DNA of 64,000 bases from Flagellimonas myxillae (GTDB lineage Bacteria > Bacteroidota > Bacteroidia > Flavobacteriales > Flavobacteriaceae): contig NZ_JAMFLY010000001.1 in the NCBI RefSeq assembly GCF_023502235.1, forward strand, positions 1,178,001-1,242,000, written 5' to 3'. Below are positions 1 through 8,947 of this stretch, piece by piece. A model generated the notes under the pieces. It saw nothing but the letters and a program-made list of their open reading frames with translations. It was not told the DNA's origin and ran no database searches. The stretch's first letter is position 1; every line of letters begins with the position of its first letter. The position numbers and the translations under genes were made by a program.

Positions 1-296
1 ACAATCACAAGTTGGAACCCAAAACACTTTATGTGTCCCCGGAGGCGGAACTTATTATGCAAAGTGGGAAGGCCGTGGTGTCAAGTCCGATGGAAGATTT
101 ACGTTTGACCACAACTTTGGGCTATATTTTAACCCCCCGATTGACCATAGCAGGAGGGTTGATGTACTCCCAAGGTCAAACCTTGGAAAATGGGGGCATA
201 TACAAACAAAGTTGGACCATGCGCTTCCATGTTTACTTCTCTCCGGATATCAGAAAGGTAAAAAACAAACTTCCCGAAATCCATTTTGATGATTAA
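1..296 (+). CDS. C-terminal end of an outer-membrane beta-barrel-like protein (5' truncated)
   Basis: The reading frame is open from the first base of the window (frame 3), so the gene begins upstream. About 97 residues remain. They show alternating hydrophobic/polar strands with aromatic residues (LTTTLGYILTP, RLTIAGGLMYS, SWTMRFHVYFSP), the pattern of closing beta-strands in an outer-membrane barrel or a PorV/OmpA-like protein. The tail after the last strand is charged (DIRKVKNKLPEIHFDD). It ends 34 bp before the MORN-repeat gene on the same strand, so both may share a transcript. The family cannot be named from this fragment. Confidence 0.6.
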   Translation, partial: NHKLEPKTLYVSPEAELIMQSGKAVVSSPMEDLRLTTTLGYILTPRLTIAGGLMYSQGQTLENGGIYKQSWTMRFHVYFSPDIRKVKNKLPEIHFDD

Positions 297-330
297 CTAC
301 GTATATGAAGGGTAGCCATTCAAATCCATC

Positions 331-1197
331 ATGAAAAAACAGCAATTCAACAAATTTGTTTATTTCCTTTTGGCCCTGACCATTGGGTTTGCCGGATTCT
401 ATTTTATCAAGGCGAAAAACCTTCAGCAACAGTTGGAATCCGAAAAGGAGATGCAGCAAGATATCGCCAGTATCGATGTTGTTGAGGAGGAGGATCTTAC
501 CGCGATTGATGCCATGATCATTGATGGGGATGACTATTCGGAAGCCTTAAAGGCCTATCAAGAAAAATACGAAGAACACCAAGCCGCAGAAGAAGCTGAA
601 TTGCAATTGCGAATTTCCCTTACCCAAAAGTTATTGGAGCTGGATAGGAAGCCACAGCAAGATTCGGCCATAGCTGAACTTCAGCAACGATTGGATTCCC
701 TAACCACCGTTATCGAAACTGCACCAAAAGAAGTCCAACAATACGACTCCCTCAACTTTGTGTTGGAAAAGTCCAAGGTGCAGATAGCTAGAATGCAGCG
801 TCAGTTAAAGCAAAAGTCCTTTGGGGAGTACCTTACCTTTACCAATGCCAAGGGAAGTCAGATGCATTATGTGGGCCAAGTAAAGGATGGGAAGGCCAAT
901 GGCTATGGTGTGGCCATATTAAGTACGGGAAGTCGCTATATAGGGGAGTGGAAAAATAACGAACGTCATGGTGAAGGCTCCTTTTATTGGGCCGATGGAC
1001 AATACTACTCCGGCAACTACGTCAACGACAAGCGTTCTGGTGAAGGTACCTATCACTGGCCAAACGGTGAAAAGTTCGTAGGTCTTTGGAAAGACGACGA
1101 GCGTATGGGCGAAGGAGCCTTTTATGGTAAAAAAGGTGATATCGTCGCCAGCGGGGTATGGGAAAATGACGAATTGGTAGTCACCAACAAGCCCTAA
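331..1197 (+). CDS. MORN-repeat protein with N-terminal membrane anchor and coiled coil
   Basis: 288 residues. One N-terminal transmembrane helix (about residues 9-27) is followed by a highly charged, Gln/Glu-rich segment (about 28-165) with coiled-coil character. The C-terminus (about 178-275) holds four MORN repeats of the form Y-x-G-x-W/Y-x-[D/N]-x(3)-G-x-G, for example YIGEWKNNERHGEG and FVGLWKDDERMGEG. MORN repeats usually form beta-hairpin arrays that bind lipids or proteins. The layout suggests an inner-membrane protein whose repeats sit in the periplasm or near the envelope. The cellular role is unknown. It follows the truncated barrel gene by 34 bp. Confidence 0.8.
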   Translation: MKKQQFNKFVYFLLALTIGFAGFYFIKAKNLQQQLESEKEMQQDIASIDVVEEEDLTAIDAMIIDGDDYSEALKAYQEKYEEHQAAEEAELQLRISLTQKLLELDRKPQQDSAIAELQQRLDSLTTVIETAPKEVQQYDSLNFVLEKSKVQIARMQRQLKQKSFGEYLTFTNAKGSQMHYVGQVKDGKANGYGVAILSTGSRYIGEWKNNERHGEGSFYWADGQYYSGNYVNDKRSGEGTYHWPNGEKFVGLWKDDERMGEGAFYGKKGDIVASGVWENDELVVTNKP

Positions 1198-1410
1198 TTT
1201 TACCTTTCTTTTTGTTCAAACACCATATTTGTTCTAAATTCGTCTTCGGTAAATCAACCGCTACACTTCTGAAATAATCTGATTTCCATTGGATTACATC
1301 GCAGTAAATCCCTCTACTGCCACCAATGGACAGTTTAGAATGCAGGCTAAGACTTGTAGTGAAGGTCCCCAAGGTTGATTAGAAACATTGAACAACCAAC
1401 CTCATAAACA

Positions 1411-3855
1411 ATGAGAAATCCTTTTAAAGGCTTAATGGGTATGGCCCCATTGATGCTCTTTTGCCTTCTTGCCCAAATGGTCCATGGGCAGAATACCATT
1501 AATGGCAGCGTACAGGACGATTCGGGGAACCCTTTGGCTTTCGCCAACGTTTTACTGCTTAAGGCCAGCGATTCTTCCCTAACAAAGGGAACTATTACCA
1601 TGGAGGATGGTAAGTTCCTCTTGGAAAATATCCCATCCGGCAACTATGTGTTGACCGCAAGTATGATTGGATTCGGTTCCCAAACAACGGAAATATTCAA
1701 ATTCGATGGGGGTTCAAAAAACCTGCCCTTGCTTACCTTGTCCGAAGGACTCGCTCTTGACGAAGTGGTTGTTAGCGGTAGGAAAAACCTATATGTCCAA
1801 AAAATAGATCGGATGGTGATCAATGTTGCCAGCAGCATCATTTCCACGGGGTCATCGGCCTTGGAGGTGTTGGAACGCTCTCCGGGAGTAATCATAGACC
1901 GGCAAAACAATGGTATTTCATTAGTAGGGAAAGGTGGCGTTGTGGTCATGATTAATGGGAAGCAAACCTATATGCCCACCTCAAGTTTGGTGCAGATGCT
2001 ACAAGGAATGAGTTCGGATAATATCGAAACCATCGAATTGATTACCACACCTCCAGCGAATTTTGATGCTGAAGGAAATGCAGGGTTTATCAATATTGTG
2101 CTCAAGCAACGTACCGATTTGGGCCTAAATGGTTCCTATTCCTTGTCTTTGGGAGTGGGTAAAGGGAGTACCACCTCAGACAACATCAATTTCAATTATC
2201 GAAAGAACAACATCAATATTTTTGGGGATTATTCCTTTTTAAGAAATGGACAAAAGCAAATTTTTGACCTCGACAGGAATTTTGTGGATATGAACAACAT
2301 TCCGGTAAATATTGCCACGATTTCGGACAGGGACCCAGTACAGCGCAATCATGGAATCCGGACAGGGTTGGATTTTCAAGCCTCGGATAAAACCATTCTT
2401 GGATTGTTGCTGTGGGGCAACGACAATAAATGGACCATGGACGCCAGAAATGAAAGTGTGGAAACGGTAAACGGAACCCGCGATGCCTTTGTTGAGCTGT
2501 TGACCACGGAAAGAAACCAATTGGAAAATTTTGGAGCCAATGTCAACTTGCGCCACGATTTTAAGGAAGGTGGCTTTTTCGGTTTTGACCTGGATTATCT
2601 TAAATACAATATCGAAAATCCCACAAACTATTCCAACAGTTTCTTCGACGGAAACAACAATCTGCTAAGGGAAGAATTGACCAGCAGTGACAAAACCACC
2701 CCTATCAATATTACTGTGGGAAAGGTGGATTACAGCAATCAAATAAGCGATAAGGTAAAGCTGGAAACCGGGGTAAAAGCTGCTTTCAGTGATTTTGACA
2801 ATGATGTGGACGTTGGAACATTTGAAGACGGGAATTTTATGGAGGATGATGACCTGACTAACTTGAGCAACCTCAAGGAGCGGATTTTGGCTACCTATGG
2901 TAGCCTTAACTATTCAATCAGCGACAAGACTAGCCTGCAATTGGGCCTGCGTTATGAACACACCGATTCCAAACTGGTCTCGGACAAGCAAGGGGTTGTG
3001 GTCGACAGAAGTTTTGGGGAATTATTCCCAACAGCTTTTATTTCCCATAAGATCAATGACACCCTGAGCTATAATTTTTCGTATTCACGGCGGATAACAA
3101 GGCCAACCTTTAACGATATGGCTCCATTTGTCATTTTCTTAGACCCCACTACATTTTTTGCGGGAAACCCAGCAGTGCAACCCGCAATTTCCAATGCGGT
3201 GAAATTTGATTTCAACTATAGATCCTGTATACTTTCTGCGCAATATTCCATAGAAAATGGAACCATCTCCAAGTTCCAATCCAGGTTCGATGAAGAAAAT
3301 GAACGTTTGGTCTTTGGAGCCGAAAATTTGGATCGGACCAAAATTTTTTCATTGACCTTGGGACTTCCCATTAATTTTACGCATTGGTGGAAAATGCAGA
3401 ACAACCTTACCTATTTGAACACCCAGATAGAAAACACCTTTTCGGACGAACCACTTACTTTCGAACAAAATACCTTCAACCTAAACAGCACCCAGTCGTT
3501 TACCTTAAACGAAAATTTATCGGCAGAAATCAATCTTAGTTATAACAGTCCAACAATTTCCAGTTTGTTGGGCACAGGGGTTTTGGCTGAAATTGTTAGT
3601 CTAAATCTTGGGGTTCAACAAAAATTGGGCGACAAATGGGGGACCTTATCCCTCAAATTAAACGATGCCCTGGATACCATGAAGTGGACAATAACAAGGA
3701 ATATTCCAGAGGAAAACCTTACTACCCACAATACCTTTGACCTTTTTAACCGGACATTTTTGATATCCTACAGCAATAGTTTCGGAAACAGTAAACTTAA
3801 ATCCGCAAGGCAAAGAGGTACTGGTGCTGAAGAGGAAAAACAGCGGGTGAACTAG
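1411..3855 (+). CDS. TonB-dependent-receptor-like outer-membrane beta-barrel protein
   Basis: 814 residues. A signal peptide (residues 1-26, ending VHGQ) is followed by a carboxypeptidase-regulatory-like domain (about 27-115; NGSVQDDSGNPLAFANV), a plug-like domain (about 125-215; LEVLERSPGVIID and VVVMINGKQTYMP) and a long C-terminal barrel (about 240-800; repeated LRYEHTDSKL-type strands). This is the architecture of the Bacteroidota OMP_b-brl_3/TonB-receptor family, which takes up or senses unknown ligands at the outer membrane. No SusD partner is adjacent, so a sugar substrate cannot be assigned. The next gene downstream is a small Fe-S protein. Confidence 0.85.
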   Translation: MRNPFKGLMGMAPLMLFCLLAQMVHGQNTINGSVQDDSGNPLAFANVLLLKASDSSLTKGTITMEDGKFLLENIPSGNYVLTASMIGFGSQTTEIFKFDGGSKNLPLLTLSEGLALDEVVVSGRKNLYVQKIDRMVINVASSIISTGSSALEVLERSPGVIIDRQNNGISLVGKGGVVVMINGKQTYMPTSSLVQMLQGMSSDNIETIELITTPPANFDAEGNAGFINIVLKQRTDLGLNGSYSLSLGVGKGSTTSDNINFNYRKNNINIFGDYSFLRNGQKQIFDLDRNFVDMNNIPVNIATISDRDPVQRNHGIRTGLDFQASDKTILGLLLWGNDNKWTMDARNESVETVNGTRDAFVELLTTERNQLENFGANVNLRHDFKEGGFFGFDLDYLKYNIENPTNYSNSFFDGNNNLLREELTSSDKTTPINITVGKVDYSNQISDKVKLETGVKAAFSDFDNDVDVGTFEDGNFMEDDDLTNLSNLKERILATYGSLNYSISDKTSLQLGLRYEHTDSKLVSDKQGVVVDRSFGELFPTAFISHKINDTLSYNFSYSRRITRPTFNDMAPFVIFLDPTTFFAGNPAVQPAISNAVKFDFNYRSCILSAQYSIENGTISKFQSRFDEENERLVFGAENLDRTKIFSLTLGLPINFTHWWKMQNNLTYLNTQIENTFSDEPLTFEQNTFNLNSTQSFTLNENLSAEINLSYNSPTISSLLGTGVLAEIVSLNLGVQQKLGDKWGTLSLKLNDALDTMKWTITRNIPEENLTTHNTFDLFNRTFLISYSNSFGNSKLKSARQRGTGAEEEKQRVN

Positions 3856-3974
3856 GGTGCCGCAAATGGGTGCTCCCCAAACAATGGGAAATTTTCCGTA
3901 ATTTAAAAATGGATAACAAAGGCATTTCCTTTAAGGGGAATGGTCTTATGCAATGCAATTCAAATTTTAATATC

Positions 3975-4199
3975 ATGGCCGGAGAAATACGAAAGGAATA
4001 TTCAAATGGGGAAATCACGGTAATTTGGAAACCGCGCAAATGTACACATGCTGGAATTTGCGTAAAAACCTTACCGCAGGTATACAATCCACGGGAAAAA
4101 CCTTGGATCAAGATAGAAAATGCCAGTACGGAGGAGTTAAAATCCCAAGTGGACCAATGCCCTTCAGGAGCGTTAAGCTATGCGATGAATACACCCTAG
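3975..4199 (+). CDS. small (4Fe-4S)-binding protein, YjdI-like (Fer4_19 type)
   Basis: 74 residues from the ATG at 3975. An upstream in-frame ATG at 3870 would add 35 residues that do not resemble the family. Cysteines are at positions 23, 29 and 62, in the motifs KCTHAGIC and QCPSGAL, as in E. coli YjdI-type mono-cluster proteins. His25 lies inside the first motif. Small proteins of this family are thought to hold an Fe-S centre; the partner is unknown. It lies 119 bp after the TonB-receptor-like gene and converges on the next gene, 7 bp away. Family assignment is good; the function is open. Confidence 0.75.
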   Translation: MAGEIRKEYSNGEITVIWKPRKCTHAGICVKTLPQVYNPREKPWIKIENASTEELKSQVDQCPSGALSYAMNTP

Positions 4200-4206
4200 G
4201 ATTTTC

Positions 4207-5463
4207 TTATTCTGAAGCCCCATCGTTAACGGCAACCACGTTTTCCTGTAGATCGGATAGTTTACAATGGAGTACTTGGCCCGCACCCAAAAAACGGTAG
4301 CGGAGCCCCACAATTCTTCCTACGGATTCGTTGTACGAACCCGAAAACAACTCACGTTCCTCCGAGGATACGGTAAGTCGTTTGTTTTCAACCCTAATTA
4401 TTAGATTCCGGGGGACGGAAAGATCTACACCCAGATTGGATAGATCGTGCTCTTTTCCACTGAGATAGACGTCATTCAGCATAATTCCAATTTCGGACAC
4501 ACATCCCTGGATAGCAAAAGGGATTACAAGAGCTCCCTTGGTCCCTAAAATGATAATGCCCATGTTTTGGCACACCGCCCATTTTTCCCGATAGGTGTTT
4601 TGAACAGTGGATTCCAATAGAAAATCGTCTCCAGATATTTCTGGAAAATCCTCCACCAAATGAAAAGTGGACATAAGGGGATCTTTGTTTTGTGCAATTT
4701 CCTCCAGAATTTCGGAAGGCATCTGGAGCTTGTTTTCAAACACATCCGCATTGGAAAGGTATTTGGGGATGGGAGTGTAGTCCACCGTGCCCATCCAACC
4801 TTCGGATTTGATAAACAGATCGTGCTGCTTGATCACTTTTCCATCTACCAAAAGTTTGGCCCTAAAGTAACCCGGCCGGTAATATTGTCCGGTGGCTTGC
4901 TTTTGCCCCGGATTCAAATCAATGGTCTTGGTGGGATCCCAATACTGCTGAATATGGATGCTGTCGGATTGGATGGAACCCAGGTCCAAATCAAAAACCA
5001 CAGAGTTGGGGAGCCCCTTGGCAATGGGCTTGCTGGTAAATACAATAGTGGAGGGGTCAATTACCTCGGAAGCCTCACGGGTTCCTTTAAGCGAAAAGAA
5101 CGAGATAAAAATCACTGTCATTACCGAGGCGCTCAACATGATCACCCCAAGATTGGCACTTACAATTCGGGCTAGGGGATTTTGCTTTTTAATGGAGGTG
5201 CGTCCCTTAAAATCGCGCCAGTTTTGGAATCCTGCAAACTGGGCCAAAGTATTCAAGGTTGTTTTACTGGGTGCACTTTGATAATCTATCCGGCCCCACA
5301 GCCTTTTTAACGTTACCGGACTAAGGAGCACTTTGGTTTTTTCTTGGATGCGCTCACTCAATTCCACAAAAACATCGTTGTGCCAATTTTCCGAAGCGCC
5401 CCACCCCAAATTCTCCTCAATTTGAAGCAAACATTTCCGCACCAATTTATGATCAGGGTACAT
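4207..5463 (-). CDS. membrane-anchored protein with HTH-like N-terminal domain and extracytoplasmic LamG-like region
   Basis: 418 residues. The N-terminal ~95 residues are helical and contain a pattern (SPVTLKRLWG, then TLNTLAQFAGFQNWRDF) typical of a Bacteroidota-specific HTH-like domain. One strong transmembrane helix follows (about 103-127; VIMLSASVMTVIFISFF). The remaining ~290 residues are predicted outside the cytoplasm; their alternating beta pattern would suit a concanavalin/LamG-like fold (DVYLSGKEHDL, LIIRVENKRLTV). This could be a one-component transmembrane regulator, but no DNA binding can be shown from sequence. It is divergent from the LamG-like gene at 5593, and an inverted repeat lies between them, so it might regulate that gene. 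Confidence 0.6.
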   Translation of the reverse strand: MYPDHKLVRKCLLQIEENLGWGASENWHNDVFVELSERIQEKTKVLLSPVTLKRLWGRIDYQSAPSKTTLNTLAQFAGFQNWRDFKGRTSIKKQNPLARIVSANLGVIMLSASVMTVIFISFFSLKGTREASEVIDPSTIVFTSKPIAKGLPNSVVFDLDLGSIQSDSIHIQQYWDPTKTIDLNPGQKQATGQYYRPGYFRAKLLVDGKVIKQHDLFIKSEGWMGTVDYTPIPKYLSNADVFENKLQMPSEILEEIAQNKDPLMSTFHLVEDFPEISGDDFLLESTVQNTYREKWAVCQNMGIIILGTKGALVIPFAIQGCVSEIGIMLNDVYLSGKEHDLSNLGVDLSVPRNLIIRVENKRLTVSSEERELFSGSYNESVGRIVGLRYRFLGAGQVLHCKLSDLQENVVAVNDGASE

Positions 5464-5535
5464 CCTTTGGTTTTTGGGTAAAGATCACAAAAAAAATGCA
5501 GCCTGAACGGGATTGAATCAACTTGAACCAACTTG

Positions 5536-5580
5536 TTTTTGGATTCCAGCCTTCTTATGGGAGCTTCGTGGAATCAAAAA
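5536..5580. promoter_or_regulatory. inverted repeat in a divergent intergenic region
   Basis: TTTTTGGATTCCA (5536-5548) pairs with TGGAATCAAAAA (5569-5580), with one bulged G and a 20-base loop. It sits between the divergent genes starting at 5463 (-) and 5593 (+), only 12 bp before the plus-strand start. It could be an operator for either gene or an RNA hairpin in the leader of the plus-strand gene. Confidence 0.4.
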
Positions 5581-5592
5581 AACTGAACAGTC

Positions 5593-6696
5593 ATGATCAA
5601 AAAATTTATCCTTTCAACAATATGTTTATTTAGTTTGACCCTGGTTTTCGGTCAAGATACCGTTCCCATGGATACCGTCAACTTAAAGATGAACACTTCT
5701 TCATACCTCTTTGAAAATTTCAAGGGACAGGAGACCGTGTACTTTAAAGGCGGAACCATTGGAGTAAAAGATGTGTCCTTTTTGAACGGTACAATAGAAT
5801 ACGATATCTATTTGACCGAAGATCGGGGTTTCCCAGGAGTGTACTTTAGAATTGACGGCGATAACGCAGAGCAATTTTATATTCGTCCGCATCAATCTGG
5901 AAACCCAGATGCCAACCAAGCCACACCGGTGACCAATGGACTTGCCAATTGGCAGTTTTACTTTGGCCCCAAATATTCCTTTCCCCATAAATACACATTC
6001 AATAAATGGACCCATGTCAAGGTTGTTGTCAATGGCCGCCGGGCACAGGTTTTCTTGGACAACGCGGAAACCCCACAGCTTTCTTGGCAATTGTTCCACG
6101 AGCCAAAAGCCGGGGGAGTTAGTTTTTCGGGGGGACTTGTACGGGGCTTTCATATTGCCAACATCAAAATAGACCACCAAACCCCAGTAATCGAAAATTT
6201 TAATCCAGGAACGCGTAAACCCATTGAAAACGTAATTGAGGAATGGACCGTTTCCAACAAATTTGAAGAAAAGGAGTTGGACAATCTGGATCATATTGAT
6301 GCCTTACTATCCCGCCTTAAATGGAATAACAAAATCTATGTTGAGGAGGGTGTTGCTGCCAACATAGCCAGGGTCGTTAAGATTGATGGAGATATTCCGG
6401 GGAATACGGTTATTGCCAAGTTGACCATTACCTCGGACAAAGACCAAGTTAAACTTTTCGATTTTGGCTACAGCGACAGGGTAGTGGCTTTTTTGAACAA
6501 CAAACCCATCTATAAGGGGAACAATCGCTTCCGAAGTAGGGATTATAGATATCTGGGAACCATTGGACTTTTTGATGGGATATACCTCAATCTCAAAAAA
6601 GGAAAGAACACCCTACTGCTGGCCGTTTCTGAAGATTTTGGGGGATGGCTGGTTACTGGAAGGTTTGCGGATCCAACGGGGGTGCGCATAAAATAA
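5593..6696 (+). CDS. secreted LamG/3-keto-disaccharide-hydrolase-like protein
   Basis: 367 residues with a clear signal peptide (1-20; ends LVFGQ). Residues about 30-195 resemble the concanavalin-like fold used in DUF1080/LamG proteins: FLNGTIEYDIYL, GVYFRIDG, TFNKWTHVKVVVNGRRAQVFLD, FHIANIKID. The C-terminal ~150 residues form a second beta-rich domain (GRFADPTGVRIK at the end) of unknown family. Expected location is periplasm or cell surface. It may bind or cleave glycans, but no catalytic residues can be assigned. It is followed after 24 bp by the DUF2911 gene on the same strand and probably cotranscribed with it. Confidence 0.65.
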   Translation: MIKKFILSTICLFSLTLVFGQDTVPMDTVNLKMNTSSYLFENFKGQETVYFKGGTIGVKDVSFLNGTIEYDIYLTEDRGFPGVYFRIDGDNAEQFYIRPHQSGNPDANQATPVTNGLANWQFYFGPKYSFPHKYTFNKWTHVKVVVNGRRAQVFLDNAETPQLSWQLFHEPKAGGVSFSGGLVRGFHIANIKIDHQTPVIENFNPGTRKPIENVIEEWTVSNKFEEKELDNLDHIDALLSRLKWNNKIYVEEGVAANIARVVKIDGDIPGNTVIAKLTITSDKDQVKLFDFGYSDRVVAFLNNKPIYKGNNRFRSRDYRYLGTIGLFDGIYLNLKKGKNTLLLAVSEDFGGWLVTGRFADPTGVRIK

Positions 6697-6720
6697 AACA
6701 CATCAAAAAACGAACAATCC

Positions 6721-7794
6721 ATGAAAACGAAATCATATATACTTACCATTATTTTCACCCTTGCCCTTGTGGTTGCGGGGCAGGCGCAGGACATGCTGGT
6801 GGCCACAAAAGTTAGCCCCAAGTCCAGCATAACCCAGCGCATTGGTACTACGGATGTAACCGTGGATTACCATAGTCCCTCAGCCAAAAACAGAAAAATC
6901 TTTGGAGGAATAGTACCCTTTAATTTTGTGGTGGATGGGGTGGAATACCCCTGGCGGGCCGGATCTAATCAAAATACCACCATTGAATTCACCCATGATG
7001 TGAGCATCCAAGGAAAACCACTCGCCAAAGGGAAGTACGGGCTCCACATTTTTGTCCAGGAAAAGGAATGGACCTTTATCTTTTCCAACAACTCGGAAAA
7101 TTGGGGGAGTTTTAGCTATAAAAAAGATGAGGATGCCTTGAGATTGGTGGCAAGCCCAACCACAAGCCCCTATCAAGAAAACCTGAGATACGACTTTGTG
7201 TCCCTGCAACCGGAAACCGCGGAATTGGAATTGCGATGGTCCACCCTGAAATGCGGAGTGGTAATTGCTGTTGATGTGAATGCCAATGTGCTTGCCGATT
7301 TAAAGGCGAAGGAAGAAAAGACCGTGGATGATTATGTCAAAATTGCACAGCTAACCGCATCCTCCGGGCAGGATAAAATTGGTGAAGCCTTGGACTACGT
7401 GGAAAAATCGTTCGAATTGGGACCGGAATTCCGTAACCTAATGTTGAAGTCCCAGTTATTGGCCAAACAGGGGAAGCAACAAGAAAGCCAAAAGTTTAAG
7501 GAACAAGCGTTGGAGCAGGGGAAGGGCTTCCCTTATTTTTATTACTTTCCGCTTAGTTTTATGTTGTTGGAGAACAATGCAGGTAAAACCTATAAACTTC
7601 TGTCGCAAATGCTCCAAGAAAATCCAGAAAATTGGATTGCCAACTTGGCTATGGGGGAATACTACATCAAGGCGGGCGACCAAAAAAAGGCGACTTATCA
7701 TTTCGGGAAGGCCTATGAGCATGCCGGAGAACGCTCCAAAGACTACACACGTTACATGTACTTGTCCAACAAATTGATTTTGGAAGGGAGTTAA
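6721..7794 (+). CDS. DUF2911 domain protein with C-terminal TPR-like repeats
   Basis: 357 residues. The signal peptide (about 1-22) ends at AGQAQD. Residues about 30-190 match the DUF2911 pattern found widely in Bacteroidota (QRIGTTDVTVDYHSPSAKNRKIFG, WRAGSNQNTTIEF, GKYGLHIF, WTFIFSNNSENWGSF). The C-terminal ~140 residues are helical, with TPR-like units (ALDYVEKSFELGP, NWIANLAMGEYYIKAGDQKKA). DUF2911 has no established biochemical role; the TPR part suggests protein binding in the periplasm. It follows the LamG-like gene closely. Confidence 0.8.
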   Translation: MKTKSYILTIIFTLALVVAGQAQDMLVATKVSPKSSITQRIGTTDVTVDYHSPSAKNRKIFGGIVPFNFVVDGVEYPWRAGSNQNTTIEFTHDVSIQGKPLAKGKYGLHIFVQEKEWTFIFSNNSENWGSFSYKKDEDALRLVASPTTSPYQENLRYDFVSLQPETAELELRWSTLKCGVVIAVDVNANVLADLKAKEEKTVDDYVKIAQLTASSGQDKIGEALDYVEKSFELGPEFRNLMLKSQLLAKQGKQQESQKFKEQALEQGKGFPYFYYFPLSFMLLENNAGKTYKLLSQMLQENPENWIANLAMGEYYIKAGDQKKATYHFGKAYEHAGERSKDYTRYMYLSNKLILEGS

Positions 7795-7863
7795 GCTGTC
7801 TGAAATTGGAGGGCTTGACCGAAGGCTGACCAAATTTCCTTATTTTCCATTATAAAAAATAAG

Positions 7864-8799
7864 ATGGGCAGTATACGAATTTTGGTGGCGGGAATTGGAG
7901 GAGTGGGTGGCTTCTTTGGAGGCCTGCTCGCCAAACAATTTGAAGATAACCCAAAGGTGGAGGTAAGCTTTTTGGCCCGGGGAGCACATCTAAAGAAAAT
8001 CCAGGAAGCTGGCTTAACGGTTATTGAGGGCGAGGAGCAGTTTGAGGCCGTTCCCAAATTGGCCACGGACAAGGCCAGCGAAATTGGCAAGGTGGATTAT
8101 ATTATGGTCTGCACCAAAAGCTACGACTTGGAACAGACCATAGCACAATTGGCACCTTGTATAGGTTCACATACGGTGATCTTGCCCCTGCTCAATGGGG
8201 TGGACTGTAGGGACCGTATCCAAGAATTGGTGCCCAACAACCTGGTTTGCGATGGCTGTGTGTACATTATTGCCAGACTATCGCGCCCTGGGGTGGTGGA
8301 GAATTTGGGCAATATTAAAAAGCTGTTCTTTGGGATGGAAGGCGGTTCCGATGCCCGACTATATGCCCTGGATAACCTACTACGAATAGCTGGGGTTGCG
8401 GTGACCCTCACTCCACATATTGAAAAGGTGATCTGGGAAAAGTTTGTCTTTATCTCGGTAATGGCCACGGCCACCACCTATTTTAATGCTCCTGTTGGTC
8501 CAATACTAGCCGATGCTAATAAGAGAAATATCGTTACCGCTCTGGTAAACGAAGTGGCTCTAGTAGCCGAGGCAAAGGGCATTGCCATTTCCAACAACAT
8601 GGCCGAACAGGTGTTGGCCAAACTGGAAAGTCTGCCAAGTGCTGCAACATCTTCTTTACATAGTGATTTTGAAAGTAAGAGGAAAAAGAATGAAATTCAA
8701 TCCTTAATAGGTTATGTTGTTACCGAAGGAAGAAACCAACAAGTCGACACGCCTATTTATGTCCGGTTATTCTCGGAAATTCTTGGTAAAACATCATAA
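7864..8799 (+). CDS. ketopantoate reductase family protein (2-dehydropantoate 2-reductase-like)
   Basis: 311 residues. An N-terminal Rossmann motif (GIGGVGGFFGG, about residues 9-19) binds NAD(P)H. KSYD follows the central sheet (about residue 86), and the helical C-terminal domain carries the family signature EKVIWEKFVFISVMATATTYF, in which a lysine before the WEK segment is usually catalytic. The family reduces 2-dehydropantoate to pantoate in CoA synthesis, but paralogues act on other 2-oxo acids. No pan gene is nearby, so calling it panE would be unsafe. Probably a cytosolic single gene. Confidence 0.75.
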   Translation: MGSIRILVAGIGGVGGFFGGLLAKQFEDNPKVEVSFLARGAHLKKIQEAGLTVIEGEEQFEAVPKLATDKASEIGKVDYIMVCTKSYDLEQTIAQLAPCIGSHTVILPLLNGVDCRDRIQELVPNNLVCDGCVYIIARLSRPGVVENLGNIKKLFFGMEGGSDARLYALDNLLRIAGVAVTLTPHIEKVIWEKFVFISVMATATTYFNAPVGPILADANKRNIVTALVNEVALVAEAKGIAISNNMAEQVLAKLESLPSAATSSLHSDFESKRKKNEIQSLIGYVVTEGRNQQVDTPIYVRLFSEILGKTS

Positions 8800-8895
8800 A
8801 ACAGTTAAACTTGGTTAGCAATATGTTGTAACAAACCTTCCATTTTTTGTGTTACGGAATTGGAAATTATGAGGACTTATAATTCCACATCTTCT

Positions 8896-8925
8896 TACAT
8901 TTGGGTTCTAGGTCCCTTTAGAACC
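8896..8925 (+). promoter_or_regulatory. Bacteroidota -7 element with adjacent inverted repeat before the sulfatase genes
   Basis: TACATTTG (8896-8903) fits the Bacteroidota -7 consensus TAnnTTTG exactly. It is immediately followed by the perfect inverted repeat GGTTCTA (8904-8910), 8-base spacer, TAGAACC (8919-8925). The repeat would cover the transcription start, a common repressor position. No convincing -33 TTTG is seen. It lies 22 bp before the first sulfatase start. Confidence 0.45.
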
Positions 8926-8947
8926 AAAAGCAACGACCACCATACCA

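Noticed and set aside
4660..5175. 171-residue plus-strand frame inside the membrane-anchored HTH-like gene
   Set aside because: The minus-strand gene has a membrane helix and regular domain structure; the other frame has none.
5701..6294. 197-residue minus-strand frame over the LamG-like gene
   Set aside because: The sense gene has a signal peptide and domain pattern; the antisense product is featureless.
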